Counted from the stretch's first letter, positions 27,467 through 35,999 are shown. The stretch is DNA of 64,000 nt from Pseudomonas fluorescens (GCF_003732425.1 NZ_MOBX01000015.1:390303-454302); one strand, 5' to 3'. Notes: generated by a model from the letters alone, not told the origin. Made by a program: numbers and translations.

Positions 27467-27622
27467 TCAGGCGAAAACTTTGCTTTCGATGATTTCGATA
27501 TCGTCGAGATCAAACTCTTCGAACGCCGTTTCGTTGAGGGCTTGCGGTGCGACGTTGGTGGTGGATTCGGTGGTGAGTTCATCCGCGTTGGCGATAGCCG
27601 GGGTCACAGTAGATTGAGTCAT
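27467..27622 (-). CDS. tglA: TglA-like scaffold peptide, 51 residues
   Basis: A short gene between tglG and tglH, with AAGGA 8 bases before its ATG at 27622 and TGA at 27467-27469. The peptide starts MTQSTVTPAIANADELTT and ends EFDLDDIEIIESKVFA. It has no Cys, a polar N-terminal half and an acidic C-terminal third ending in Ala, as expected of a scaffold to which Cys is added after the last residue. In the P. syringae pathway TglA is of the same size and ends in Ala. It is not consumed but reused after the product is released. Position and composition make the call strong; sequence identity to TglA could not be computed here. Confidence 0.85.
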   Translation of the reverse strand: MTQSTVTPAIANADELTTESTTNVAPQALNETAFEEFDLDDIEIIESKVFA

Positions 27623-27632
27623 GTCACTGTCC

Positions 27633-28778
27633 TTATGGGTGGTTGAAAAGGCGAATCAAGGTGGCTGCGGTGAAGCACCAGGCGATTACCCAGCCCAGGC
27701 AGGTCAACAGAAATGTCCCCCAGTAGAGCCTGCGCAATGCAGGGGAAACCGTTTCCAGCGGCGCAGTACGCCAATGGCGCTTTACATGGTTGAAAGCACG
27801 CTGGCGCAGGCGTGGCTGCCCGAGCACTTCGGTAATGGCCAGGTACGTGTCGCCATTGAAGATGGGCAGCAGCGTCGGTATCAGGGAAATGAACGAAGCC
27901 ACGATCATCACGACAAAAAGAGCCGGTAAAACGCCTTGGGTATCACGGAACATTGCCCACAGGGCTATACCCACGCCGGCATACAGAAGGCTGACCAAGG
28001 GTCCTGCCAGAATGGTGATCACCCGCTGGTTCAGTGGCAGCTGCGACCATTGCGTTTGCACCGGACGTACCCAGCCGGTGGCCAGCAACACGTAGATGCC
28101 GATTCCGAAATCGTTAACCTTGACCCCATAGTGACGACAGGCCATCGCATGCCCCAGTTCGTGAAGGGCGATGGACGTCAAAATGACCGGGAAGTGCCAG
28201 AGCAACCAGTGGTAACTGTGGATATACGTCTCGCCGACATCGGCCAGGAACGTGCCGAAGTGCATGCCCAGGTACACGAAGCTCGCCAGGGCCAATGCCA
28301 GCAGCGGCAAAATGAATACCGCGCGGCAGCACCAGGGCGCCCACCGGTAAATATGATCGAGCAGAGGCTGCGGATCGGTTTTCACCAAATTAATCAGCAG
28401 ATATTCTTTTAGCGGACCGTAGGTGATACCCGTGGCGGGATCACGCAGATCCTTTTTATGAGCGGTTCGCTCGCTGCTCAGCAACTTCAGATTGAGTAGC
28501 TTGCGCTCGAACTGCGCGAGCTTCTCAGGGCTGACCTTTATTCGATGCTGCGCAAGGGCGGCGTCGGCAATGTCTTGCCGGCTTCGCTGGCCATCGAAGA
28601 GCAACGCGAGTGAGTACTCGGCCTTGCCCAGCTCAAAGCCAATATCATTACGAGGGTCGTAGAGGTTGTAGCGCCCCGTCACCGAATCGGCAGGCGGCGA
28701 GGTCACGACCAGGTCATCCCTGAAGCAGGGATGGGCTTGGATGCTCGACTTTTCGAGAACGCAGGCCGAGGCACTCAT
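27633..28778 (-). CDS. tglG: PqqD-like/M50 membrane metalloprotease
   Basis: The 381-residue protein has an N-terminal cytosolic PqqD-like winged-helix region (about 36-102, YNLYDPRNDIGFEL onward), a probable peptide-binding domain, then multiple membrane helices with the zinc motif HELGH at 206-210 and the second ligand motif FNGD at 307-310. This is the layout of RiPP-associated M50 site-2-type proteases; TglG releases 3-thiaglutamate from TglA. The ATG at 28778 overlaps the tglF stop as ATGA. Only 10 bases separate its stop from the tglA start. Confidence 0.87.
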   Translation of the reverse strand: MSASACVLEKSSIQAHPCFRDDLVVTSPPADSVTGRYNLYDPRNDIGFELGKAEYSLALLFDGQRSRQDIADAALAQHRIKVSPEKLAQFERKLLNLKLLSSERTAHKKDLRDPATGITYGPLKEYLLINLVKTDPQPLLDHIYRWAPWCCRAVFILPLLALALASFVYLGMHFGTFLADVGETYIHSYHWLLWHFPVILTSIALHELGHAMACRHYGVKVNDFGIGIYVLLATGWVRPVQTQWSQLPLNQRVITILAGPLVSLLYAGVGIALWAMFRDTQGVLPALFVVMIVASFISLIPTLLPIFNGDTYLAITEVLGQPRLRQRAFNHVKRHWRTAPLETVSPALRRLYWGTFLLTCLGWVIAWCFTAATLIRLFNHP

Positions 28779-29692
28779 GCGCGGGCTCGCAACGCGTGCA
28801 GGCTGGGCATGTAAGACTCCTGAAGTGCCTTGCGACCCTGAGCCTTGATGCTTTCGAGGCGTTCGGTGGCAGGCTGGGCACAGGCGCGGCCCAGCACGAA
28901 CACCGCTCCCGGCCTGGTCGGCCCGCACACCGGCTCGTGGGTGGTCCGGATCGGTTCCCAACCATGCAGGCACATCAAGTACTCGATGCTGCTGGCACTC
29001 AAGTAACGGCGATGGTTATGCGTCAGAAACCCTTGCTCGATGCCATAACCCAGCGCGCGCCCCTCAATCAACAACAACCCGTCCTCGGCACTGGCCTTCC
29101 GGCAAAGTTGCATGACCTGGTTGACATCATGAACATGTTCCAGCGAACCGTTGATGATGATCAGGTTGTAATCACCACTAGGGCTCATATGTTCGGCGCC
29201 CACCAGATCGATATCCAGGCCGATTTTTTTGCCGTATTCCACATAGGCGCGGTCGGGGTCGTTGCCTCTGACAGTCCATCCCCGTTTAGCGAAGGGAATC
29301 ATCAAGCCGCCGGCGGAACAACCGACGTCAAGCAGTTTGCCTTTGGCAGGCAGCACATCGTGCAAGTACCGACACAGGTGTTCGCCACGGCGGACCTGGT
29401 CCAGAAAGAAGGCGCGCTCCGGCTCCGTATTGCCAAACAGGGTCAGGCGGTAGAATTTGTCGTAGTAAGCATTGTAAAAGGCTTCATCGAAGCGGTACTG
29501 CTGGAAAATATGCCCGCAATCCTGGCAGCCGAGCACAGGCAATGCCACGGCCTGATCACCAGGACCCTGGACACTTTCCAGTAAAACCCAATGTGCTTTG
29601 GAACTGCACAACTCACAGTTCATTTTCTGCGCGCAAAACTTTCCAGGCATTTGCAAAACTTGCAAATACTGTTGCTCTATAGTTGTACTCAC
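28775..29692 (-). CDS. tglF: TglF-like carboxymethyl/methyltransferase with zinc ribbon
   Basis: The ~305-residue protein starts with a CxxC...CxxC zinc-ribbon (NCELCSSK and GCQDCGHIF), followed by a class-I SAM-binding fold: motif I LLDVGCSAGGLM, the acidic loop GNDPDRAYVEYG and post-motif LIIINGSLEHVHD. In the known pathway TglF transfers a carboxymethyl group from carboxy-SAM to the peptide thiol. I place the start at GTG 29692, 13 bases after the tglE stop with GGA upstream; a TTG further 5' (29731) and ATGs at 29650 and 29623 are alternatives. It overlaps tglG at ATGA. Confidence 0.83.
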   Translation of the reverse strand: MSTTIEQQYLQVLQMPGKFCAQKMNCELCSSKAHWVLLESVQGPGDQAVALPVLGCQDCGHIFQQYRFDEAFYNAYYDKFYRLTLFGNTEPERAFFLDQVRRGEHLCRYLHDVLPAKGKLLDVGCSAGGLMIPFAKRGWTVRGNDPDRAYVEYGKKIGLDIDLVGAEHMSPSGDYNLIIINGSLEHVHDVNQVMQLCRKASAEDGLLLIEGRALGYGIEQGFLTHNHRRYLSASSIEYLMCLHGWEPIRTTHEPVCGPTRPGAVFVLGRACAQPATERLESIKAQGRKALQESYMPSLHALRARA

Positions 29693-29705
29693 GATGACAT
29701 CCCGG

Positions 29706-30452
29706 TCACTTGATGCAGAAGAAACCTTCAAAGCATATGTACTTGAATATACTGGTTATATCCTTGAAACCGGCGCGAGATAACATATCCATATTGCCGG
29801 CCGTGGAAAAAGGTTCAAGTACGCCTTTCAAACTTCTTGTCTTCGCCAGGATTTCATCGGCGTTATAACCCTGGTCGCGCTTATAATCTACATACAGACT
29901 ACTGAGGATGTCTTGAAAGCGCGCATCCGGGCCGCGTACTTTTTCAAACATGATAAAAGCACCGCCCCAGTTCAACGATTCGTAGATACGATCGAACAAG
30001 GCCTGGCGAATACGCGGGTGCACGAACTGAATAGTGTAATACGCAACTATCAGATCGCTTTTTTCATAAGGAAAGGTCAGGATGTCATCGGTAACGAAGC
30101 TGACATTGTGCTGCGGCGATGCGCTCAGAAGCTCATTCGCCTTGCGGGTCATGGCGTCTTCCACATCAATGCCCACCCACTTTGCCGAGGCGCAGTGCCG
30201 CTGTGCGAGTTGCCGGGTAAGGGTGCCGGTAGAACTACCCAGTTCGTAACAGGTGCTGTCGCTCTTTACAAAAAAGTCACTGAGCGACAGAACGATATCG
30301 TGCCCGTCCTTATATTTAGGTACGGATTTCGATACATGGGAGTCAAAGTGTTGCGGGGTCGTGCCTCCGAAACTCCATGAGGCATTGCTGGACTCTACGC
30401 CGTCACCGACGGTTTCGTAGAGAGTTGCAGGCGAAGTCATTAGGGAAGACAT
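29706..30452 (-). CDS. tglE: CmoA-like carboxy-SAM synthase
   Basis: The ~248-residue protein is a clear relative of CmoA: motif I CYELGSSTGTLTRQL, then LIVAYYTIQFVHPRIRQALF, IYESLNWGGAFIMFEKV, and VDYKRDQGYNADEILAKTRS near the C-terminus, each matching CmoA segments (TLQFLDPEERQALL, KRANGYSELEI). CmoA makes carboxy-SAM from SAM and prephenate, which supplies the donor for TglF. ATG 30452 is preferred because AAGGA lies 10 bases before it; an ATG at 30479 would add nine residues with no ribosome site. It is the first certain gene of the operon. Confidence 0.86.
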   Translation of the reverse strand: MSSLMTSPATLYETVGDGVESSNASWSFGGTTPQHFDSHVSKSVPKYKDGHDIVLSLSDFFVKSDSTCYELGSSTGTLTRQLAQRHCASAKWVGIDVEDAMTRKANELLSASPQHNVSFVTDDILTFPYEKSDLIVAYYTIQFVHPRIRQALFDRIYESLNWGGAFIMFEKVRGPDARFQDILSSLYVDYKRDQGYNADEILAKTRSLKGVLEPFSTAGNMDMLSRAGFKDITSIFKYICFEGFFCIK

Positions 30453-30488
30453 GTATGTCACATCCTTGTCCGATAACATGGGAGCACG

Positions 30489-30803
30489 TTAGTGCAACGA
30501 GATTCCTTTCTGCTCGGCCAGAGAATATCCAGTCTTAATTAATGTGTCATCATTTTTCTGTGGAAAATAATTATTCTCATGCGCACCAAACAGGTGCATG
30601 AAAACCGACCAAGGAATGTTTGAAGTGCACCCCGCTTTTTGATGCATCTCTGCTTGTTGTTCAAAAAATGCTGAGTCAGTCGAAAACCAGAACTTTTCTG
30701 CTCTTAACCTATGGTTTCCTCTAAGGAAGGTCAGAAACGCCCGTTCTTCTCGAACGTCAGACTTCGACCAGCAGCGGGTATTTAGCGGTCTATTGCCGCT
30801 CAC
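30489..30803 (-). CDS. Unrecognised 104-codon reading frame upstream of tglE
   Basis: An open frame on the tgl strand ends 10 bases before the first possible tglE ATG. The product has no motif I recognise. The first ~30 residues look like translated intergenic sequence; the last ~60 (for instance IPWSVFMHLFGAHENNYFP) look more protein-like. No clear ribosome site is seen at either ATG. It may be the 3' remnant of an older gene or an untranslated leader. Confidence 0.25.
   Translation of the reverse strand: MSGNRPLNTRCWSKSDVREERAFLTFLRGNHRLRAEKFWFSTDSAFFEQQAEMHQKAGCTSNIPWSVFMHLFGAHENNYFPQKNDDTLIKTGYSLAEQKGISLH
30563..30578. promoter_or_regulatory. AT-rich palindrome in the tgl promoter region
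   Basis: GAAAATAATTATTCTC is a palindrome with one mismatch, 111 bases upstream of the tglE start. It resembles part of a Fur box, which would be interesting because TglH is an iron enzyme, but the match is incomplete. No convincing minus-35/minus-10 pair was assigned. Confidence 0.25.
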
Positions 30804-31002
30804 GTCGATTGACGTTGTGGGTCAAGACGACATTTGCAATCGAGATGTCAGTCTGCGCGCACTCAACACCATCACCGCAATGGGTTGGGTGCTGCTTGCG
30901 GGATCACTTGCAAGACCTGTCGCTCATTTCTGTAGGAAATTTCCTAGACAGCCGTGATGGCCACTCAGTATCGTCCGAGGGTTTTCAGCCCTCGGCAATT
31001 GT

Positions 31003-31716
31003 ATGGTTATGGATAAAAGTAACAGCGACTGGAGTGACGTAGAGATTCAGGCGGCGGTCGATGCTTATCTCCGGATGTGGTCGTGTGAACAGAAAGAACT
31101 GACATACAACAAGGCACACGAGAATCGTGTACTTCGCGAGGGCGTATTGGCCGACCGAACCAAGAGCTCTATCGAGTTTCGGATGCAGAATATTTCTTCC
31201 GTCATGGTCGAGTTGGGCCGTGAACCTATCAAGGGTTACAAACCTGCCAAGAATGTCGGCGCTAATGTTGCGCGTAGCATTCGCACAGCGCTCGATGCTT
31301 CTAGCGTTGTTACTCCTGAGGACTCTGATCCCACGGCGGACGAAGCAAAGCTAGAACAGCGAGCGGCCAAATTTGAGCGGCAGCCATTCCTATACGTCCC
31401 AAAAGGAATAAAAACTCCTGTTTGGACCGAAACCACCAGAAAGACTTACTTTCGCGATCCTGAATTGAGGGGCTGGGTTCGTCAGCAGGCCAACGGAAAG
31501 TGCGAAGGTTGTGGCGAACCAGCTCCATTTAAAAAGAATGGGAAACCGTTTCTGGAAGCCCATCACGTTAAACATATGTCGCAAGAGGGTTCGGACCTTC
31601 CTTCGAATGTTGTGGCGTTATGTCCCAACTGTCACCAGCGTTGCCACCATTCGGATGACCGAGAGGATTTCACTGCTTGGCTTTATGACAACATTGGAAG
31701 ACTAGAAAAGGAATAA
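31003..31716 (+). CDS. HNH endonuclease
   Basis: The 237-residue protein carries a C-terminal HNH/McrA-type nuclease domain: CEGCG at about 166-170, LEAHHVKHMSQEGSD with the catalytic His pair, NVVALCPNCHQRCHH with the second zinc CxxC and the final His. The N-terminal ~120 residues are a helical region of unknown role (WSDVEIQAAVDAYLRMWS), a type often fused to HNH domains in restriction-like proteins. Start is ATG 31003 or 31009; no strong ribosome site decides. The gene is visibly less GC-rich than its neighbours. It may restrict foreign or modified DNA; the target is unknown. Confidence 0.85.
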   Translation: MVMDKSNSDWSDVEIQAAVDAYLRMWSCEQKELTYNKAHENRVLREGVLADRTKSSIEFRMQNISSVMVELGREPIKGYKPAKNVGANVARSIRTALDASSVVTPEDSDPTADEAKLEQRAAKFERQPFLYVPKGIKTPVWTETTRKTYFRDPELRGWVRQQANGKCEGCGEPAPFKKNGKPFLEAHHVKHMSQEGSDLPSNVVALCPNCHQRCHHSDDREDFTAWLYDNIGRLEKE

Positions 31717-31768
31717 TTGCCGCTTGCCTTGCTAACCGCATTCGCTGGTTTGGGGCAGCTTCGCAGCC

Positions 31769-31795
31769 CAGCGGGAGCAAGCTCCCTCGCCACAG
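31769..31795. repeat. Single REP element
   Basis: GCGGGAGCAAGCTCCCTCGC with flanking CCA/CCACAG occurs alone, without an inverted partner within 200 bases. The rest of the gap between 31717 and 32005 holds no gene or clear promoter. Confidence 0.8.
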
Positions 31796-32005
31796 TTTTT
31801 GTGTGCTGCTGAACAACGCTTACCGTGACCGAGCGCACTCTCGAACACGCACATGGACGAACATTACATGCAGCCACCCCTTCCTGTTTGGCAATCTCGG
31901 TTTTATGGCTGTTCTGTTGATGCTCGGTGGCGAGATCCATCACTGGTAACCCGCGCTACCTCCGGCTATTAATACCCTTCCCCACTCAAGGATCCGAGCC
32001 CCGCC

Positions 32006-32995
32006 ATGAAATTCGATCTCGCCTACTGCCTCAGCCTCGACGACAAGTTGTCGATCTATGATGTTCGCGATCTCAATTTCGATGAGACGGTGGCGTTTGA
32101 CTCTGCGAAGGAACACTTCCATTGCCCCAACGATGCCTGCCGTTCGGCGTTCGAGGCGTCCAACGAGTTGGGCACGTTCAACGCCAAGAATGTGAATTAC
32201 GTGCGCACGCCGCACTTCAAGAATCTGCCCACGACGCAGCATGTGGCGGGTTGTCCGTATGTGAGTTTGAAGGCGTCGGCGTCTGGCGTTGAGACGGCGG
32301 ATGGTGAATTGGATGACGGGCGGGAGGAACACTTCCCGTCGGAGTTGTTACTGACCCGCCGTGAGTATGTGCGCAAGCCTGTCGCGCCAGCGGGGTTGGC
32401 GGATGTGTTGCGAGATGATCCGGTGCGGGTGGCGGCGGACAGTGGTAAAGAGTCGGCGAATCGTGAGTCGGCGCCGGACAAGACCAGTGTGTTTGCGCAT
32501 CCGGTGGAGTGTTTTGTTTCCAACTTCGCGGACAAGGAGTTGCTTAAGCGCATGCCGTTGAAGGTCGGCGAGCACACGGCGCCGTACAGTTCGTTCTTCA
32601 AGAAGATCGAGTATCTGACGGACAACAAGGGGCTGATTTACTGGGGGCGGATCAAGAAGATCGAGGACTTCCACAGCGGTGCCAGTTTTCGTATCGATTT
32701 CGAGGACAAGGTCTGGTTCAAGAAGCCCGAGGACAGTAAGAAGAAGCCGTATCCGGTCAGTGTTTATCTGAACAAGAAGCTGATCGACAACTACCGCAAG
32801 CGCAAGGCGTTTCTGGAAGAGATCAAGCACGCCGTGGATAGCGACAAGGCGTTGTTCTGTTTCTTCTATGGGGTGACGCCGGAGTTGAAACAAGTGCCCG
32901 GCAAGAAGAACCCCGAAAAGCCTTTCGAGGTCTTCAATGCCAATATCGAGAACCTGGATCACTTCATTATTCGTGAAGCACCGGGGCTGGAGTGA
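32006..32995 (+). CDS. Protein with N-terminal CoiA-like zinc motif, unknown function
   Basis: The 329-residue protein has an N-terminal region reminiscent of the zinc-binding part of competence CoiA-type nucleases: Cys40 and Cys45 (HCPNDACRSAF), then His70 and His79 with Cys83 (HFKNLP...QHVAGCPY). The C-terminal half is rich in Lys and aromatic residues (LIYWGRIKKIEDFHSGASF, FEDKVWFKKPEDSKKKPYP) and looks like a compact alpha/beta domain I cannot name. It follows the HNH gene by 289 bases on the same strand and ends 3 bases from a converging stop. A nucleic-acid role is an inference from the zinc motif and neighbour. Confidence 0.65.
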   Translation: MKFDLAYCLSLDDKLSIYDVRDLNFDETVAFDSAKEHFHCPNDACRSAFEASNELGTFNAKNVNYVRTPHFKNLPTTQHVAGCPYVSLKASASGVETADGELDDGREEHFPSELLLTRREYVRKPVAPAGLADVLRDDPVRVAADSGKESANRESAPDKTSVFAHPVECFVSNFADKELLKRMPLKVGEHTAPYSSFFKKIEYLTDNKGLIYWGRIKKIEDFHSGASFRIDFEDKVWFKKPEDSKKKPYPVSVYLNKKLIDNYRKRKAFLEEIKHAVDSDKALFCFFYGVTPELKQVPGKKNPEKPFEVFNANIENLDHFIIREAPGLE

Positions 32996-32998
32996 CGG

Positions 32999-34189
32999 TT
33001 AGCCCTGGGGCAGTTGCAGTGTGACGGCGCCGGGGTGTTGTTTGACGAGGGAGTACGGCAGGATCGACCAGTCAGGTCTATCGCAAGAGCGTTGTACGCG
33101 AGCGAAGTAAGCGCCGAGGTACAAGCCCTTCTCGGTGAAGTACCAAGGTGAAGTGCCCCAGATGCTCTCATCCTGGAAGTTGCAGTCGTCATCTCCCGTC
33201 GGAGCCTTCATTTCTGTGGGGTACAGGGCGGTGAATTGCTTGATCACCCAAGGTACCAACTCTTTGCTCACGTACTGATAGCGCGCGTTACTTTCGTCCT
33301 TGCTCAGCGGTTTGTCGCCTAGGCTGTCGCGCTCGGCATGCAAAATCGGCGTGCCCTTACCGACCCAAAAGACATCTTCGAGTGACAATGGGTGGCCGGT
33401 TTTTACATCAATATTGAGGGGTGAATCGCCGAAGTCGGGATGCGCGCCGCCGCAGTAATAGCTGGTCGAGATATTCAGGCTGACCACGGCTGGCGAGATC
33501 ATTTTCGGTTCTGCCTGTTGCATGAAATCGACGTTCTCTCCGCCACTCAATTGGCAACTGTGATAACGGATGACTTCAAGCCAGAGCCGTCCCAGCAATT
33601 GCTGATTAACCCGCTGCAGATCATCTTTCGGCAAACCGGATTCCACACTGAACAAGGCAATTTTCGAGTCGGGCTCCGTCCACCATTGCAGGGTGTAGCC
33701 CATGAAGGTCTCTTTCTTCGTGGCTTTGAGATTGAGCCCCTGCACTCGCAAGTATTCGTACAACTCGCCGCTCGGCAGCGCGGCGATGATTGGCAGCGTG
33801 TTAGCGGTTGGCGTTGGAGTTTTGGCCTCAGTGAGTTGCACTGACAGTTTCTTGCCCTTCGGACTTTGCCACTCGCCCTGCCAGCCGTCGCCGGTCTCTT
33901 CCAGTTTCAGCGTTGGCAGCGGCTTGTCGTCGCCGTAACGATTGTTGCCCTCGGTCAAGGTCAGTGTGCTGCCCTGCAACGCGCCGCTGAGAGGCAAATC
34001 GCGATGATATTTCTCGTAGAAATACCGCCCAGTCACTTCATCCGGCTGTGTGGTATTAAGCTCCACGACAATCGGAGTCTTACCCAGCGTACCGGTGAAT
34101 ACGCGCCGCCCATCTTCGGCATGGGCAGTGGAAATCAGTGTGAACAGCGCCGCGGCATATGGCGCCAGGCGCATCAGTCCCTTGAGCAT
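32999..34189 (-). CDS. Periplasmic protein with DUF3298-like C-terminus
   Basis: The 396-residue protein begins with a signal peptide (MLKGLMRLAPYAAALFTLIS, then TAHA before EDGRR). The middle has a short beta-rich repeat (TGRYFYEKYHRDLPLSGAL). The C-terminal region shows the DUF3298/RsiV-like signature SYYCGGAHPDFGDSPLNIDV followed by GHPLSLEDVF, with Cys pairs that may form disulfides in the periplasm. Some relatives bind lysozyme or peptidoglycan fragments; no function can be assigned here. Confidence 0.72.
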   Translation of the reverse strand: MLKGLMRLAPYAAALFTLISTAHAEDGRRVFTGTLGKTPIVVELNTTQPDEVTGRYFYEKYHRDLPLSGALQGSTLTLTEGNNRYGDDKPLPTLKLEETGDGWQGEWQSPKGKKLSVQLTEAKTPTPTANTLPIIAALPSGELYEYLRVQGLNLKATKKETFMGYTLQWWTEPDSKIALFSVESGLPKDDLQRVNQQLLGRLWLEVIRYHSCQLSGGENVDFMQQAEPKMISPAVVSLNISTSYYCGGAHPDFGDSPLNIDVKTGHPLSLEDVFWVGKGTPILHAERDSLGDKPLSKDESNARYQYVSKELVPWVIKQFTALYPTEMKAPTGDDDCNFQDESIWGTSPWYFTEKGLYLGAYFARVQRSCDRPDWSILPYSLVKQHPGAVTLQLPQG

Positions 34190-34275
34190 GAATCAATCCT
34201 TGAAGGAATCGGAGGTCGCGTCGGCGTATAGGCACCGACGCTGAAAAATACGCTGCGGATTATGGCGGGGGCCGC

Positions 34276-34995
34276 TTAACTATTCGAGTTTTCTTGCTCG
34301 TACTTTTTAAGCCAGGCTTCGTGCTCCAGCGCCGCAATTTCCCGCGCCATTTGTTGGCGACGTTCCTTGGCAGTATGAAGCTGGACGTCATCGAGAAAGC
34401 AGTAGTGACGTAGCCAGTGAAGCGCCATTTCCTCATCCGGAAAGTAGTAAGACTTGGCGCCCTTGCTGTTCCTCGGCGTGTCATTCATTTGCTCGTCAAA
34501 TACCATCGCTGTGATTTCATCCGGTGGCAAAGACCCCGTATGGGCGACCTTGTCCTGGAAAATCCATGCAATCTCATCAATGTGTTTTTGAGCGCTGCGG
34601 TGGCTACGTCGATAGAACCGTTGATGCTCACAAGTCTGTTTCAGCCGCGCCAACATCAACTCCGGGTTAAGCCACTGCCCGAGGTCATGATGATGGGCGT
34701 TGATCACTATCCCCTTGACCCAACGATCCACAAATCGATCAACAAAGTCTTCTGTGTCAGCCTTTTTCGCATCAGCGAAAATCAGGCAATAGCGGGTTTG
34801 AACGTGAATGACCAGCAACACATGCTTGCGTTGTACCGTTATCGCGTGCACCAGCCACTGCTCGTCAGCGCCGCTCAGCTCATCATCTTCAATGATTGCG
34901 GACGGCGGTTTAGCATCCACCGGCGTGATCTTTTTGCCCTTGTGAACACGGCTGAAGAATTTGCTGGCGGCTTCGGTGCAATTGAAGATCAACAT
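34276..34995 (-). CDS. DUF6933-type hypothetical protein
   Basis: The 239-residue protein begins MLIFNCTEAASKFFSRV and has the block WLVHAITVQRKHVLLVIHVQ then TRYCLIFADAKKADTE, which I associate with DUF6933, a family of unknown function found in Pseudomonas. No signal peptide or membrane segment is seen. The C-terminal tail is highly charged (KERRQQMAREIAALEHEAWL). It stands alone between a periplasmic protein gene and a permease. Confidence 0.65.
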   Translation of the reverse strand: MLIFNCTEAASKFFSRVHKGKKITPVDAKPPSAIIEDDELSGADEQWLVHAITVQRKHVLLVIHVQTRYCLIFADAKKADTEDFVDRFVDRWVKGIVINAHHHDLGQWLNPELMLARLKQTCEHQRFYRRSHRSAQKHIDEIAWIFQDKVAHTGSLPPDEITAMVFDEQMNDTPRNSKGAKSYYFPDEEMALHWLRHYCFLDDVQLHTAKERRQQMAREIAALEHEAWLKKYEQENSNS

Positions 34996-35072
34996 CCGGG
35001 TTCTCTGGCAGTTGCTGGAGTATGGCGCTCAGTTATCGATTTTGGTTTCTTCCGCTGTAGCCTGGCAATGAT

Positions 35073-35888
35073 TCATTTAACCGAAATGCACAACAGCACA
35101 ATAATCAGCAACCCAATATAGACCCAGGCATGCACCCGATCCGGGATCCGCCCAATCCATGGCGCGGCCAAGCGAATCCCGATGAGCGAGCCAACCGTCA
35201 GCAGCGCAAACGCCAGCAGATCCACATACCCGACAAACCACGCCCCCAGCTCTGCTTGACTAAACCCGGCCAACGCCATGTACGTCAGCGTCCCCGCCAC
35301 TGCCACCGGCACGCTCAGTGGATTGGCCATGGACGTCGCTTGCGACATGCTCAGTCCGCAACGGCGCAACAACGGCACGGTCATGACGCTGCCTCCTACA
35401 CCGAGAAACGTCGCGATGACGCCAATGCCTACACCACCTGCGGAAGTTTCCATAGCGCCAAGTCGGCGTGGGATGACGTCTGTGTTTTGCGTGAGAAATC
35501 CGCGTCGCAGCAGGCAATCGACGATGGTCACGCCGAGGTAGCCGATGAACGCGTAGCGAATCACTTCGCCGCTAACCCAAACCGCGGCTATTGCGCCCAC
35601 AACCGCACCCAATCCGATAAACCCACCCAACGGCCATAAGTAATGACGGATGAGATTGCCGGCGCGGCGGTGTTTGTCGGTGGCGATCAGGGCGTTGACG
35701 ATCATCACGCAGGTCGAGGTGGCGACGGCGATGTGCATCGCCGATTGGCCGATCGGGTCGTCGGCGCCGTGGCTGGCGGTGAGCATGCGATACAGCAGCG
35801 GCACGACAACGAAGCCGCCGCCGAAGCCGAACAGGACGGCGGTGATGCCGGTCAGGCAGCCGAAGAGGGTCAGCAGTAAATAGAACAT
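35073..35888 (-). CDS. TSUP (TauE/SafE) family permease
   Basis: The 271-residue inner-membrane protein has about eight hydrophobic segments and two copies of the TSUP glycine-rich motif: LFGFGGGFVVVPLLYRML near the N-terminus and ATFLGVGGSVMTVPLLRRCG in the second half. The family moves sulfite, sulfonates or other organosulfur anions. It is divergent from an AraC-type regulator gene (75-110 bases apart), which probably controls it. Confidence 0.88.
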   Translation of the reverse strand: MFYLLLTLFGCLTGITAVLFGFGGGFVVVPLLYRMLTASHGADDPIGQSAMHIAVATSTCVMIVNALIATDKHRRAGNLIRHYLWPLGGFIGLGAVVGAIAAVWVSGEVIRYAFIGYLGVTIVDCLLRRGFLTQNTDVIPRRLGAMETSAGGVGIGVIATFLGVGGSVMTVPLLRRCGLSMSQATSMANPLSVPVAVAGTLTYMALAGFSQAELGAWFVGYVDLLAFALLTVGSLIGIRLAAPWIGRIPDRVHAWVYIGLLIIVLLCISVK

Positions 35889-35999
35889 ATCGAGCGTCCC
35901 TGAAGGTAGAGCGATCGACGATAGAGCGGCAGCGATTGGCCTGCTTCAGCAACTCAGCCAATAATGTTTGCGTTTACGCCAATCACCGGGAAACGCCTG

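Noticed and set aside
29706..30452. tglE product as the housekeeping CmoA tRNA-modification enzyme
   Set aside because: There is no cmoB next to it, and it is embedded in the peptide operon; a dedicated carboxy-SAM source for the pathway is more likely.
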